Origin: an uncultured Dorea sp.
GTDB lineage: Bacteria > Bacillota > Clostridia > Lachnospirales > Lachnospiraceae
Reading direction: 5' to 3'
NCBI GenBank assembly: GCA_945870325.1
Contig: CAMBRQ010000001.1
Coordinates: 62,001-126,000 of the forward strand
DNA: 64,000 nucleotides
The notes beneath the pieces were generated by a model. The model searched no databases. It had not been told where the DNA came from and worked only from the letters and a program-made list of their open reading frames with translations. Positions 18,601-27,957 of this stretch are shown here, piece by piece. The stretch's first letter is position 1; every line of letters starts with the position of its first letter. Both the position numbers and the translations under genes were made by a program.

Positions 18601-20291
18601 GGCGCCTGTATCTCCTCGATACTGATTGTACCTAATGGGAGTATCCTGCTTCCTCCCACGCTATAGAATTCATCCCCAGACTCTTTATATCGGTCATCCA
18701 GTTCCGCAATATAACGCGAACTTCCATCCTGCAATGTAACTGACCGGGTTCTTAAAATCCAGGTTCTTGTCGCTTCCTCAGGCAGATTATCACTGGTATA
18801 ATAACCGTCATAAAAATTCACGCGGAACTTCGCATTCTCCAGAGACGCTGCCCCCTGCGAAAGCGCCATCCCCGTCTCCTGATCAATCTTCTGAAGTTCA
18901 ATCTCAGCCAGAGCCTTCGCCGGCTCATCACTAACACGCAAAGTCTCAGTCTGTGCTGCCGTCACTTGTACCGGATATACCTTCTCATCCAATACATACC
19001 CTTGCGGCGCCTGTATCTCTTTCACATAATATGTCCCCTGATCCAGGCTTACCGCATTCGAATCTCCATTCGCATCCGTTGTCAGAGTCTCTATCAGCTG
19101 GCTGCATCCATTATCCCTGTATACACCATACTGGGCTCCTTCAAGTCTGTAACAACTATTGCCGCCTGTAATTCCAGTATTCGCCGAAGATTTCTTAAGT
19201 TTCGCATATCCAACCGGATTCTTTTCCAGCCATACAATATTCTGAACGGACGAAGAACCGCAATATGCAATATATACTTTATACTGGCTCATGTAGTTTT
19301 GAAAAACGGAATAAGACGGATCAAGCGGATTCTGAGATAACTGATTCAATACCACCGCCATATTCTTAACCCCATCTGCCATAGACGCAGAAAGTCCCTG
19401 TAAAGAACCGCTGTATAGATATCCAATTAAAGCATGGGCATATGCATATACGTTATGATCCGCTTCGTTATAGATATTCCTGCCATAATTATTGTACATC
19501 TCCGGCATGCCGCCAGGTGCAATAAGTAATGCTGCCTTAATCAGTTCATGATTCAACTCCGAGACAGTGTATGTCCCATTCGGAGACGTAAGCATCGGCT
19601 GGGCGCAATATCCCAGGAACTGACCGGAGCCGGTCGTAATATTGTACTCATAAGTACTCCAACTGCCATAACTGTGGGAAGTACCCGGGCGGATCGTCAC
19701 CGCAGAACCAACAGCAGACCTTGTCATCGGTCCACTGGTCAGAATCGCATCTATCCCCAGTTCAACCCTCTCACTGTCTTTTCCCCACACGAATCCATCT
19801 GTCAGAAATGCATGAGATTCTGTCTGGCTGCTTTCCAATCCTATATCCCTATTCTCATCCGCTTCATCATCTGCTGTTCTTCCTTCTTCGACTTCTTGTC
19901 CCATCCGTCCGAACTCCGTTCTTATAACCAACGCGTATGACGGCATCACAAATGCAAGCAAACCATCCCCAGTTTGCCTGGCATCCGTCACTTTCTCCTC
20001 ATTCCCCGCATCCATAATCAGCAATTCTCTCAATTGAAATCCCTCTTCCGGTTGTACTTTCAGCAAAACCGTCTCTCCTTCATGATAGACCATCGTTTTT
20101 TCTTCTGTCTCGACAAAACATATCTGACCATGCTCTGCATCTTCAATAACAACTGTATGGTCAGACTCCTCCCGACTTCCATTCCCCGTCATATCGTCTG
20201 ATGCTAATACCGTTCTCATATACGGCAGCACTATCGTCAGGCATATGGACAAGATCAGAAGCAAGGCGATTCCTCTCTTAACTTTTCTCAT
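15636..20291 (-). CDS. Giant sortase-anchored adhesin with thioester and six T-Q ester (VaFE) domains
   Basis: About 1551 residues. The signal peptide (RKVKRGIALLLILSICLTIV) comes first. A thioester domain with the FLGYCAQP motif (Cys about 229) spans about 175-355. Three SpaA/Cna_B-like domains follow at about 380-740 (YVKEIQAPQGY, IEEIQAPCGYLL, YTIEELECG). Then six repeats of about 120 residues run from 744 to 1497, each opening with T-(T/S/M/K)-A and closing with H-x-(D/E)-x-x-D-x-x-Q-(T/S): T-Q ester-bond domains, also called VaFE repeats. It ends in SVKTGD, a hydrophobic helix and a basic tail. Such proteins bind host or diet surfaces covalently through the thioester. The start at 20291 follows AAAGGAGATTAAGTGAT; an in-frame GTG 60 bases upstream also has an RBS. 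Confidence 0.88.
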   Translation of the reverse strand: MRKVKRGIALLLILSICLTIVLPYMRTVLASDDMTGNGSREESDHTVVIEDAEHGQICFVETEEKTMVYHEGETVLLKVQPEEGFQLRELLIMDAGNEEKVTDARQTGDGLLAFVMPSYALVIRTEFGRMGQEVEEGRTADDEADENRDIGLESSQTESHAFLTDGFVWGKDSERVELGIDAILTSGPMTRSAVGSAVTIRPGTSHSYGSWSTYEYNITTGSGQFLGYCAQPMLTSPNGTYTVSELNHELIKAALLIAPGGMPEMYNNYGRNIYNEADHNVYAYAHALIGYLYSGSLQGLSASMADGVKNMAVVLNQLSQNPLDPSYSVFQNYMSQYKVYIAYCGSSSVQNIVWLEKNPVGYAKLKKSSANTGITGGNSCYRLEGAQYGVYRDNGCSQLIETLTTDANGDSNAVSLDQGTYYVKEIQAPQGYVLDEKVYPVQVTAAQTETLRVSDEPAKALAEIELQKIDQETGMALSQGAASLENAKFRVNFYDGYYTSDNLPEEATRTWILRTRSVTLQDGSSRYIAELDDRYKESGDEFYSVGGSRILPLGTISIEEIQAPCGYLLEGVCIQASNGAEQAEGVYVTQVLQDGEQVIVRSGNEYAAADRVIRGDFELTKIDENTQRPMEGVLFKITSNTTGESHTFTTDANGHYSSRSDYAAHSYLTNGGNAGDGLWFGLTADGNNIPVDDGVGALPYDTYTIEELECGANRGKNLYSGTISITKDNYLIDMGNIENADVGIQTTAKDEATGTRYAMADSDVTIIDAVTYMGLRKDKEYRLVGTLMNRSTQDPVVDEKGDPVIVTKRFTPKDSDGEIEVEIFFDATGLQGTDVVVFEELYLGEKKIAEHTDMNDASQTIHFPAIFTSAADYETDCELAKADEEITIVDTVSYENLREGRKYTVTGILMDLETGKAALDQEGKKIEAKTTFAAKSPNGKVEVVFQFKGSNLGGRTLVAFETLERDSHEYAVHKDLKDKAQTIYIPRIGTSALDADTKAHLSCADEEITIIDEVKYENLLPGREYNIKGTLVNRRMGKTAVDAGGEKITAQTSFVPDKKEGSVKVVFKFKGVDLAGETLVAYEDLLYQGRSIAEHKELGDEEQTIYLPWIATKAVDKDSGEQISYADKSVTIEDVVSYENLIRGQRYTVKGVLKNPVTGENIQDADGKEIRSETEFTARKKHGDVMVSFEFDGSHLAGNSVVICEELFMNGKRVAVHENLNDSKQTIRFPKISTMAVDSETKVHLSKADDVVTVIDTVEYQNLLTGCQYEVKGALINQETGEQIKDADENSIEASVNFTAEDTEGVVEVIFQFNGKNAEGMTLVAYEELYLNGVRVANHADIEDGDQSIHFPSLKTTAVNKADGEKNIMPQGMVTITDKVEYMKLIPGREYKIVGTVMDKTTKESLRVNGDMVTAESRFTAESSSGCTEVEYTFCADGMGDRELVVFEKLYLIDAGTGSETEDGTEDEAEDGTEDGVESEIEIAGHENLEDKDQTVSLKEPPKESSKEHHTESVKTGDEGSRQIGIYMSLLVAALIIIILTFRGKGGRMSR

Positions 20292-20754
20292 ATCACTTAA
20301 TCTCCTTTCATTATATGGTTGTATTAAAAGTTCGTAGTATTGCTTCTTCACCTCCTTTAGAACCTGGAATACTTGATTAAAATAATTAAAACATGGAATT
20401 TTTGATAAATAAGTAAAAAGTTAGACAATATAGAACTAAAAGAATTTATAAGACTATATACTTTATCATTTGTTGAAATACTGTTATGAATTAACTTTCT
20501 AAATGTAAATGGATTTTAAATATTCAGGGTTTTTAGTAACATAAGAATTTATAGAATTTTGATCTTAATCTGATTTTATCTGTAAGGAATAACATTACTT
20601 ATTGTACGTTCGTCAAATTATCATTGACTCAAGAAATTTTTTATATCGTAATCCAAAAACTTCTATAAGTCAACCATAATCTCAATAATTATAGTCATTT
20701 TTTATCGACACAAATCGACACTCTAAAAATATTTTTTCAGAAATAATTACAGAT
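20292..20754. other. AT-rich intergenic region upstream of the adhesin
   Basis: About 460 bases, visibly much more AT-rich than the surroundings, without a credible ORF. It must carry the adhesin promoter on the minus strand. A direct repeat ATCGACACAAATCGACAC lies near 20704-20722. No convincing -35/-10 pair or riboswitch was identified. Confidence 0.5.
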
Positions 20755-20794
20755 AAATAGAGGGTGAAAACGACCTATGTTTCACCCTCTATTT
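20755..20794 (-). terminator. Terminator of the GH2 operon
   Basis: 15-bp perfect stem (20755-20769 with 20780-20794), one base after the GH2 stop codon. Confidence 0.75.
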
Positions 20795-20795
20795 A

Positions 20796-23267
20796 TTATT
20801 GAACTTCAATTTCCACGCATACATCCTTGCATCCGTCTGAAGTGAAAACAACATTTATCTTTCCCGTCTCCATTCCTGACCTGACAACTGCCATTACGTA
20901 TCCGTCATAGGTATCCCACTCCGTATCATCATAACTGGAAAGAGATTGTGGATCAGCACTTCCAAATGCTTCTAATCTTCCTGCACCTTCTACAGACACT
21001 GCTACTTTTTTAGAAGCAAAGAGGTTTTCCGTCCCGTTCTCATCCACCAGTTTCACAGTAATAAAAGAAAGATCTTCTCCGTCCGCACGAAGTACTTTTT
21101 TATCAGTTTCTGCACAGAGTTGTATCCTCTCACTCGCTGTAGTCAGAGAATACCTTCCGGTTTCTTTTCCAGCTTCATAACTGACTGCGATTAGTTCACC
21201 CGGTTCATAAACCAGTTCATAGGTTGCGGTAAATTCATTTTGTTCTCCTGCAGGTTTCTTCCCAAGGGAATGTCCATTCAGGAACAATTCCACTTCTTCC
21301 GCATCCGCATAGACATCTACAACAGCAGGTCTGCCTTCATATCCGGACCAGGTCCAGCTCGAGACACAGTCTTTATGCATCCAAGGTGTCTTCGAGCATT
21401 TCATACCATAACGATTTACCCTCTCTACTGCGATATACGGCTCTTTCCGAAGTCCATATACGATTTCCCTAAGATAACTGATCGGACGCCGGTATCCAAT
21501 CAGATCCAAATCGCCAATATAAGCGGCCCTTTCCGGATATACGCTGGAAAAGTTCACATTGCCGTCGTAATGGAATATTCCACATCCTGCTTCTCCAAGA
21601 TAATCATACCCGGCCCAGGTAAAGTCTCCCAGCACATGCGGATATCTCTTTACAATCCCCCATAATCTTACAATATCTGCCGGATAGGTTTCTGTGCCAA
21701 GAACGGTCTTATTCGGGTGTATCTCATGTTCAAGCACATGTCTTCCCGTGAGATAATTAAGTCCGACAATATCACTGGATACCGAACATCCTTCCAATGC
21801 TTCTGTCAGCAACGGATGTGTAGAAAAATATTCTCCGCGTTCCCCTTCCATCATACTCATAAAACTATTAAATGCATTGCTTCCGTCATTGTTTCCTGAA
21901 CCATCTGCTTCCGGTGTCCCGAATTGTCCCATTACATCAGCCATAATATCTCTCAAACGCCGTCCGGCTGTCATAAGACCATTCAATCCTATTGTCGTAA
22001 ATCTTGTGCAATCCAGTTCATGAAATTTGTTACAGATTTTTCGATTCATTGCAGCACCTGCATCAGAACCGGCTTCTGTAATCTCGTTTCCGGAGGAATA
22101 CATTACCACCGACGGATGATTATAATCCATTGCCACCATCTGTTCCACAACCTGTTCCCAGCAATCTTCAAAATGCAATGCAAAATCATATGGGTTTTTA
22201 TGAAGTGTCCACATATCACTCAATTCATCCATAACCATGATTCCATAACGGTCACAGGCCGACAGCATTGCTTTACTGATTGGATGGTGGGAACTTCGAA
22301 TACTGTTAAATCCTGCTTCTTTTAACTGTCTGCATCGCCTCTCTTCTGCTGCCTCCAATGTTGCTGCTCCAAGAATTCCATTGTCATGGTGGATGCAGGC
22401 TCCACGCATCTTCACCGTCTTCCCATTCATACGAAGACCATGCACAGAATCCAATGTCAAAGTCCGAATTCCAAACGTTTCTATGGTTTCATCCAGAACT
22501 TCGCCAAGTGATTCAATCTGTATCTTACACTGATACAGATTGGGTGTATCGCAATCCCACAGTTCCGGCTTCATTACACAGATGCTGCATCTTGCGGTTT
22601 CTCTTGTTTCCGGATACATTATCACCTTCTGACGATCTGACGCAATGGTCTTACCATCTTTTTCAAGACCAACATTGACAAAAACATTTTCCCTTATTTT
22701 GCTTATACTTTGTATCTTTGTCTCTATCTCAATGACTGCCGATTCTTCATCAGCGGTCAAAGTTGTAATTCTGACACCATCTGCGGGGACATGAATCCTG
22801 TCCCCTATGATTAATTTTACATTTCGGTAAACACCGCTGCCGGTATACCAGCGGCTGTTCGGAACTGTACTGTTATTTGCAATCACTTTGATCTGATTCT
22901 CAGTTCCATAATTCAGCCATGGATTTAATTCCACATAAAAATCAGAATATCCATATAAATTCCGCTTTGCCAGTGCACCATTGATATAAACCATCGCAGT
23001 CTGATAGATTCCCTCAAATTCCAGAATTACTCTTTTTTCTTTCCATTCTTCCGGTATCATCACAGACTTTTGATATATGTATTCTCCGCCCGGATAGAAA
23101 CCAGTCTGAGCGCCACTTTCCACATCAGGAGTACGTTCCTCATGGATCATCGCGTCATAAGGGAGGTGTACCTTCTTCACCTCTGACACTCCCATAAACG
23201 AAGTTGTATCAGCGCCTTTTCCGCCTTTTGTTATCTGCCAGTCATGATTAAAGTTTCTACGAATCAT
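20796..23267 (-). CDS. Glycoside hydrolase family 2 (beta-galactosidase-type)
   Basis: An 823-residue cytoplasmic enzyme without a signal peptide. Order of domains: jelly-roll sugar-binding domain (about 10-155), Ig-like domain (160-270), TIM barrel (275-600), then C-terminal Ig-like domains. The barrel shows MRGACIHHDNG, SIRSSHHP and the acid/base HPSVVMYSSGNEI (Glu395). The candidate nucleophile is Glu526 in LGTETYP. Family members act on beta-galactosides, beta-glucuronides or beta-mannosides; the exact sugar is not fixed by these motifs. It overlaps the transporter gene by 4 bp (ATGA-type coupling), so uptake and hydrolysis are coordinated. Confidence 0.88.
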   Translation of the reverse strand: MIRRNFNHDWQITKGGKGADTTSFMGVSEVKKVHLPYDAMIHEERTPDVESGAQTGFYPGGEYIYQKSVMIPEEWKEKRVILEFEGIYQTAMVYINGALAKRNLYGYSDFYVELNPWLNYGTENQIKVIANNSTVPNSRWYTGSGVYRNVKLIIGDRIHVPADGVRITTLTADEESAVIEIETKIQSISKIRENVFVNVGLEKDGKTIASDRQKVIMYPETRETARCSICVMKPELWDCDTPNLYQCKIQIESLGEVLDETIETFGIRTLTLDSVHGLRMNGKTVKMRGACIHHDNGILGAATLEAAEERRCRQLKEAGFNSIRSSHHPISKAMLSACDRYGIMVMDELSDMWTLHKNPYDFALHFEDCWEQVVEQMVAMDYNHPSVVMYSSGNEITEAGSDAGAAMNRKICNKFHELDCTRFTTIGLNGLMTAGRRLRDIMADVMGQFGTPEADGSGNNDGSNAFNSFMSMMEGERGEYFSTHPLLTEALEGCSVSSDIVGLNYLTGRHVLEHEIHPNKTVLGTETYPADIVRLWGIVKRYPHVLGDFTWAGYDYLGEAGCGIFHYDGNVNFSSVYPERAAYIGDLDLIGYRRPISYLREIVYGLRKEPYIAVERVNRYGMKCSKTPWMHKDCVSSWTWSGYEGRPAVVDVYADAEEVELFLNGHSLGKKPAGEQNEFTATYELVYEPGELIAVSYEAGKETGRYSLTTASERIQLCAETDKKVLRADGEDLSFITVKLVDENGTENLFASKKVAVSVEGAGRLEAFGSADPQSLSSYDDTEWDTYDGYVMAVVRSGMETGKINVVFTSDGCKDVCVEIEVQ

Positions 23268-24643
23268 GCATTTTCTCCTTCTAAATGTTCTTTATCCCAT
23301 GCTCTGTTTGCATCTTCCACTTTTAATAAATAGATCAGGACTGCTATTATCAGACCAAACACAACTGGTGCTACCGCATACATAAAGAAAATCACATTAA
23401 CAGCACTTGCAGGCTGTACTGCAGCAGTTCCGTCGAATTTTCCCAATGCAAGAAGCCATCCGACAATCGCACTGCCGATACCTCCGCCGAGTTTTACACC
23501 AATGGAAGAACAACTAAACATTACGCCATCAATTCTCTTCTTCTGCGTTCTCCAGGTATAATCACTGGTTTCTGCAACCAACGCGTTTAACGTGCCAGTA
23601 AGTGGACCACCTGCCATATTTCTTAAAAATGCAGTTCCCAGCATAAGCGGCAGATTTTTATTCATTGCCGCTACAATAAAGACAATCCCCATCAATATAG
23701 TAATTACACGGGCATATAAATTCACCTTCCGCATCGTACCGAATTTTTTTACCAACGTCGGTGTCAGCATTAAGATGATCATAACCGGAATCAGGCTGAC
23801 TAGGGAAAATGTCCCCAATAATGCAGGATCACCCATGTAATAGGTCATAAAATAAATTCCTGCGCCCTGTGTAATTCCACTGTATATATAATTTACCAGA
23901 TATAATCCAAGTATGATAATATAATATGGATTTTTTAACAATAATTTTAGAGATTCCTTGAAGCTTACGTTTGTTCCACCCTCATTTTTCTTTTCAGGAG
24001 ATTCAACAACATTTTCATCCGGAACTTCTTTTACCATCAAAACAGAAAATGTATTAACTATAAGTCCGATGATTGCAAAGATCAGCGCAACCATACGCCA
24101 TCCCTGCGTTCCACCACCAAACTTTTCTACCAGTCCCATTGCACTGTAAGAAATAACTAATGTTGTAAATGTTGCAAAGATGAATCTGATAGATCCAAGT
24201 TGTACTCTTTCCTGTCCATTTTTTGTTATTTTGGCCGCCAATGAAGCGTATGCAATACTGTTTGCGGTATAAAATATTGCATTATATGCCGTATAGAATA
24301 CGAAGAAATAAGCATATTGCATGGTTTGGCTCATACTGGGAATGCTAAAAACTAAAAACAAACTTGCCGAGACCCCGATTTGTCCAAACAGCATCCAAGG
24401 ACGCGCCTGCCCCATCTTACTTTTTGTCTTGTCCATAAGGCCACCAAAAAATATATCTGATACACCATCCAACAATTTCGACACCATCATTAAAGTACCA
24501 ATAATTGCACTATTCAAACCAACAGCATTCGTAAGGTAAAGCATCACAAAGCTTGAAATCAGTGCATAACCGCAGTTTCCTGCCATATCACCAGAACCAT
24601 ACGCTACTTTTTGATACCACTTTAAATACTTCTTTTCATTCAT
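23264..24643 (-). CDS. GPH-family sugar:cation symporter (MFS fold)
   Basis: A 459-residue protein with 12 hydrophobic segments. It has the GPH-family layout: KVAYGSGDMAGNCGYALISSF at the N-terminus, then DGVSDIFFGGLMDKTKSKMGQARPW, the conserved loop 2-3 of MelB/XylP/GusB-type carriers. It imports the glycoside split by the GH2 enzyme next to it. The 3' end overlaps the GH2 start by 4 bp. A divergent AraC regulator lies 199 bases upstream. Confidence 0.9.
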   Translation of the reverse strand: MNEKKYLKWYQKVAYGSGDMAGNCGYALISSFVMLYLTNAVGLNSAIIGTLMMVSKLLDGVSDIFFGGLMDKTKSKMGQARPWMLFGQIGVSASLFLVFSIPSMSQTMQYAYFFVFYTAYNAIFYTANSIAYASLAAKITKNGQERVQLGSIRFIFATFTTLVISYSAMGLVEKFGGGTQGWRMVALIFAIIGLIVNTFSVLMVKEVPDENVVESPEKKNEGGTNVSFKESLKLLLKNPYYIIILGLYLVNYIYSGITQGAGIYFMTYYMGDPALLGTFSLVSLIPVMIILMLTPTLVKKFGTMRKVNLYARVITILMGIVFIVAAMNKNLPLMLGTAFLRNMAGGPLTGTLNALVAETSDYTWRTQKKRIDGVMFSCSSIGVKLGGGIGSAIVGWLLALGKFDGTAAVQPASAVNVIFFMYAVAPVVFGLIIAVLIYLLKVEDANRAWDKEHLEGENA

Positions 24644-24842
24644 AAGTTTTCTCTCTTTCTCCTTTACTTTTCTTGCAATAGCCTTTACTTTTTTCGTGAT
24701 AATGTATATACTTTATCTTGATATGTTTAAATTTTAGCAATTTTAACCAAACTTCACAATGTCACCGATATCATTGTCCCGCAAAAACTGTATCATATTC
24801 GTGAATATTTTTTTACTATTTATCAAAGTGAAAGGAGAACTT

Positions 24843-25901
24843 ATGCAACAGAATCCTACACATTCCCAAAAAGAGGGCAATACTTTAAAAGTATATCATA
24901 CTCAAAGCACCATCAGTTCCTTTTATGATATGTCTGCACCGATACAATTTACCTTAAGTTATTGCAGTGGGCTTTCCGATAAAGATTTCTTCAATATCAT
25001 GACCATTTCCCCACTTGATCAGTTTCTATATTCAACACCAATTGTTGAAGATTTTTACAAATTTAATGCTCGAATTCCCCATCAGCATAGTTTTTTTGAA
25101 TTATTGCTTGTCCTGGAGGGAAGTATCACGCAGAAAATAGAAGATAAGGAGTATTTGTATCCGGCAGGATCCTGCTGCCTGATCAACCAGAATGTCGTTC
25201 ATGTAGAAAGATTTACCGGAAAGGCAAAAGTACTCTTTCTTGGCATGTCTGCAAATATGATAAAAGAATTACTGGGATCTCATAAAACTGCTTATTTTCC
25301 AAAGGAGGAACGCACCATTGAAAATTCAATTTTTCAGTTTATGGCAGAGAATCTTCAATCAGAAAAAGGAAAAAATTATCTGGATTTCTTCCCGGTATTT
25401 CAAAATCAGAGCCATCTGAAAGACTTGCATCATCTTTCTGACCAGTTACTTCATGCAATGCTGATTCCCAAATTAGGATCCACCTTCGCCATCAAATCAC
25501 TGGTATGTGAATTATTCCAATACCTGGATACCAAAGAATATTATCATATCAGTAATGTGACTCTTAACTCCAGTTCCGATTTGCTCCTGTTTTCACGCAT
25601 TAGTCACCTGATGGAGGACACCAACGGTCGAATGTCCAGACTCACTTTGGAAAAAACTCTATGTTACAGCGGTAATTATATTAATACCATCGTAAAAAAA
25701 CATACAGGCATGTGCCTGTATGATTATGGCCTTTCCTTTAGACTAAAGAATGCTGCTTCGCTTTTAATCAAAACCAATATCCCGATCTCCTCTATTTCGG
25801 TACAGCTTGGTTTTACGAATCGAACGCATTTTTATAAAGTATTCAAAGCGAAATATGGAGTTTCTCCGGGAGAATATAGAAAATCGAACAACACCAACTA
25901 A
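24843..25901 (+). CDS. AraC-family regulator of the GH2/GPH operon (inferred)
   Basis: About 352 residues. A cupin sensor (RIPHQHSFFELLLVLEGSITQKI) is followed by a helical middle and a C-terminal double HTH. The HTH reads LEKTLCYSGNYINTIVKKHTGMCLYDYG and ISSISVQLGFTNRTHFYKVFKAKYGVSPGEYR. The start at 24843 has AAAGGAGAACTT upstream; a longer open frame back to 24759 lacks an RBS. Divergent from the transporter gene, so it probably activates that operon in response to the glycoside. The inducer is unknown. Confidence 0.85.
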   Translation: MQQNPTHSQKEGNTLKVYHTQSTISSFYDMSAPIQFTLSYCSGLSDKDFFNIMTISPLDQFLYSTPIVEDFYKFNARIPHQHSFFELLLVLEGSITQKIEDKEYLYPAGSCCLINQNVVHVERFTGKAKVLFLGMSANMIKELLGSHKTAYFPKEERTIENSIFQFMAENLQSEKGKNYLDFFPVFQNQSHLKDLHHLSDQLLHAMLIPKLGSTFAIKSLVCELFQYLDTKEYYHISNVTLNSSSDLLLFSRISHLMEDTNGRMSRLTLEKTLCYSGNYINTIVKKHTGMCLYDYGLSFRLKNAASLLIKTNIPISSISVQLGFTNRTHFYKVFKAKYGVSPGEYRKSNNTN

Positions 25902-26108
25902 TATCTGCCAATTAGACATGAGCCGTATCCCGTTTACGAATTTTCAAATTTTTCAAAAAAGGTCAATGACAACCATCTTTTCCTTTATCGTATGTTATAA
26001 TATAACTATAACAAAACAAGATTACTATAGCGTTTTTGGAATCATATATTTTTCTCAGTCAAAGACCCCGATGCAAGCATGTCCGCTTGGCTCGTTGCTC
26101 GCGGGAAT

Positions 26109-26146
26109 AAAATAAGGGATTGTGATTTCTCACAATCCCTTATTTT
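26109..26146 (-). terminator. Terminator of the tRNA operon
   Basis: 17-bp perfect stem (26109-26125 and 26130-26146) with a TTTC loop; on the minus strand it follows tRNA-Pro by 17 bases. It can also serve the AraC gene on the plus strand. Between 25902 and 26108 no gene is visible. Confidence 0.75.
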
Positions 26147-26163
26147 CAGCACCTTGGCTTAAG

Positions 26164-26237
<74 letters not shown>

Positions 26238-26291
26238 GTATTTTGGCCGGATGCCTTGTTATCCAAAGCATCCAGCGCCCCTGCCAAGGAA

Positions 26292-26362
26292 CTACGGATA
26301 GAGGACTCGAACCTCTACTAACAGAGTCAGAGTCTGCTGTGCTGCCATTACACCAATCCGCA
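26292..26362 (-). tRNA. tRNA-Gln (anticodon CTG)
   Basis: A 71-base cloverleaf: acceptor TGCGGAT/ATCCGTA (one G-T pair) with discriminator G. Anticodon loop CTCTGAC gives CTG, reading CAG, and the T-arm contains GTTCGAGTC. It is a minor glutamine isoacceptor; the TTG species must be elsewhere. It lies 54 bases upstream of tRNA-Pro. Confidence 0.9.
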
Positions 26363-26384
26363 ATGTTTTCAGCGAACATATTAT

Positions 26385-26412
26385 ATTATAGCAAGATTTT
26401 GGCGAAAGTCAA
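26385..26412 (-). promoter_or_regulatory. Promoter of the tRNA-Gln/tRNA-Pro operon
   Basis: Minus-strand TTGACT, 16 bases, TATAAT, ending 22 bases before tRNA-Gln. Confidence 0.7.
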
Positions 26413-26489
26413 CCCTTTTTCCAAAGTTTTTTGCGATTTCTTGTTTCGTTTCTTGTTTTTTTGCTGATGCTTCCTCAGCATATGCCAGA

Positions 26490-27251
26490 CTACGCTATTA
26501 CCAACGGAACCTCCATCTCCTGCGCCTTTTTAATCACATCCCTTGATACCTCATCATCCGTAATAATCTTATACACTTCCCGTATCGGGCAGATCACCGA
26601 CAGATAGCCGCCTCCAAACTTACTACTGTCTGCCAATACATAGACTTCTTCTGCTGCTTTCAGAATCGCCCGCTTTACCTGCATCTGCGGTGTTGCTATC
26701 GATGTAAGTCCTACGTCAAAATTAATGCTGTGAACTCCGATAAACGCCTTATCCACATGGAATTGCTCCATATTCTGCAAAGCCGCATCTCCCATTGTCG
26801 CTGCCAGATGACCGCCTACATGACCGCCCACCATATACAGTTCAACATGTTCCACCCCTGCAAGTTCATTTCCCACTAATAAGGAATTCGTTACAATCGC
26901 AAGGTGTTTTTCCGGATGCTCCTTAATAAATAATGCCAGATAAAAACTACTGGACGCGTCATCTATGATAATTGTATCCCTGTCTTCAATGAATTCATAT
27001 GCACAGGCAGCAATCCGCTTCTTACGTCCCATATTCCGGTAGATGCTTTCCGCGGAATATTTTCTCGTTGTTTCTTTCTCGATCTTTACTGCGCCGCCAT
27101 GGGTTCTCTTCAACAGTCCTTCCATATCCATACTCTTGATATCATTACGGATCGTTACTTCCGAACACTCAAACTTCTTACTAAGTTCTGCCACTCTAAC
27201 TTTTCCCATCTCTTCCACTTCACGTAATATCGCCTGTCTGCGCTCTTCCAT
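26490..27251 (-). CDS. DeoR-family regulator
   Basis: About 253 residues from the start MEERRQAILREVEEMGKVRV; a longer frame to 27326 adds 25 non-conserved residues. The N-terminal HTH (VAELSKKFECSEVTIRNDIKSMDMEGLLKRTHGGAV) is the textbook DeoR signature. The C-terminal sugar-phosphate sensor has IIDDASSSFYLA, IVTNSLLVGNEL, MVGGHVGG and ADSSKFG. It heads the acid-sugar locus, so it probably represses it and is released by a phosphorylated intermediate. Candidate T-rich operators are at 31.48-31.66 and 33.17 kb. Confidence 0.9.
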   Translation of the reverse strand: MEERRQAILREVEEMGKVRVAELSKKFECSEVTIRNDIKSMDMEGLLKRTHGGAVKIEKETTRKYSAESIYRNMGRKKRIAACAYEFIEDRDTIIIDDASSSFYLALFIKEHPEKHLAIVTNSLLVGNELAGVEHVELYMVGGHVGGHLAATMGDAALQNMEQFHVDKAFIGVHSINFDVGLTSIATPQMQVKRAILKAAEEVYVLADSSKFGGGYLSVICPIREVYKIITDDEVSRDVIKKAQEMEVPLVIA

Positions 27252-27372
27252 ACTTTTTACCACCCAATCCATCATTCTATAATTCCCATACAAATCTATT
27301 GTATCATATATAAATATTTTTTTCACATATTTATGTAAATATCATGATAGATTTCTGTGTATTTATTTGTAT

Positions 27373-27873
27373 TCAACGCATTCTAATCCGACTCTGCCCT
27401 AACTGGGCAGCTATTATTGTAAATACAGGCACAAACCGATCCCCAAAATCTTTCTTTGGCAGAATCAACGCCTTATCCTTCTCATAATAGATTCCGATTG
27501 TCTTAGGCGTCACCACCGCCCGTTCTACCTGTTTCCAGTTATACGTTCTTACGAAGTCTGCTCTTTTTACAGTAATTCCCTCTTCCGCAAAGACATATTC
27601 CACCGGATTCTTATATTCTTCATTGACCAGTACCTGATTCTTCGCTCTTATTTTAAGTTGAAGCGGTGTACCTCCAAGAAATATTGCCGCAGCCACAAAA
27701 CAGAAAACCGCGCCATAGGTTCCCGTCTTACCCGTCACATACATAATAATCCCCATAAACGCAACAGCAAGCCCCAGAATATTCACTAAAAAGCCACTGA
27801 ATTTTGAATAAGCATGAAATAACAGGAAGTCATACAATGTATCTTTTGTCATATGTACGGTTATCTGATTCAT
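27373..27873 (-). CDS. YcxB-like membrane protein
   Basis: A 166-residue protein with two adjacent hydrophobic helices (about 30-70). Before them is a short N-terminal stretch resembling the YcxB type (ITVHMTKDTLYDFLLFHAYS). A C-terminal domain (VKRADFVRTYNWKQVERAVV, ILPKKDFG) follows. RBS AAGGAG precedes the ATG. Function unknown in the whole family. It sits between the regulator and the permease of the acid-sugar locus without an obvious role in it. Confidence 0.6.
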   Translation of the reverse strand: MNQITVHMTKDTLYDFLLFHAYSKFSGFLVNILGLAVAFMGIIMYVTGKTGTYGAVFCFVAAAIFLGGTPLQLKIRAKNQVLVNEEYKNPVEYVFAEEGITVKRADFVRTYNWKQVERAVVTPKTIGIYYEKDKALILPKKDFGDRFVPVFTIIAAQLGQSRIRMR

Positions 27874-27957
27874 ATCCCTTTTCTCCTTAAAGACTTTTCA
27901 ACCAGGCATCACCTATACCGCTGCCGCGCCGCTATCCACACGGCAGCGAGTATTATA

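Noticed and set aside
20292-20351. Longer start of the adhesin at 20351
   Set aside because: The added 20 residues precede the signal peptide and do not fit; AAAGGAG lies at a proper distance from the ATG at 20291.
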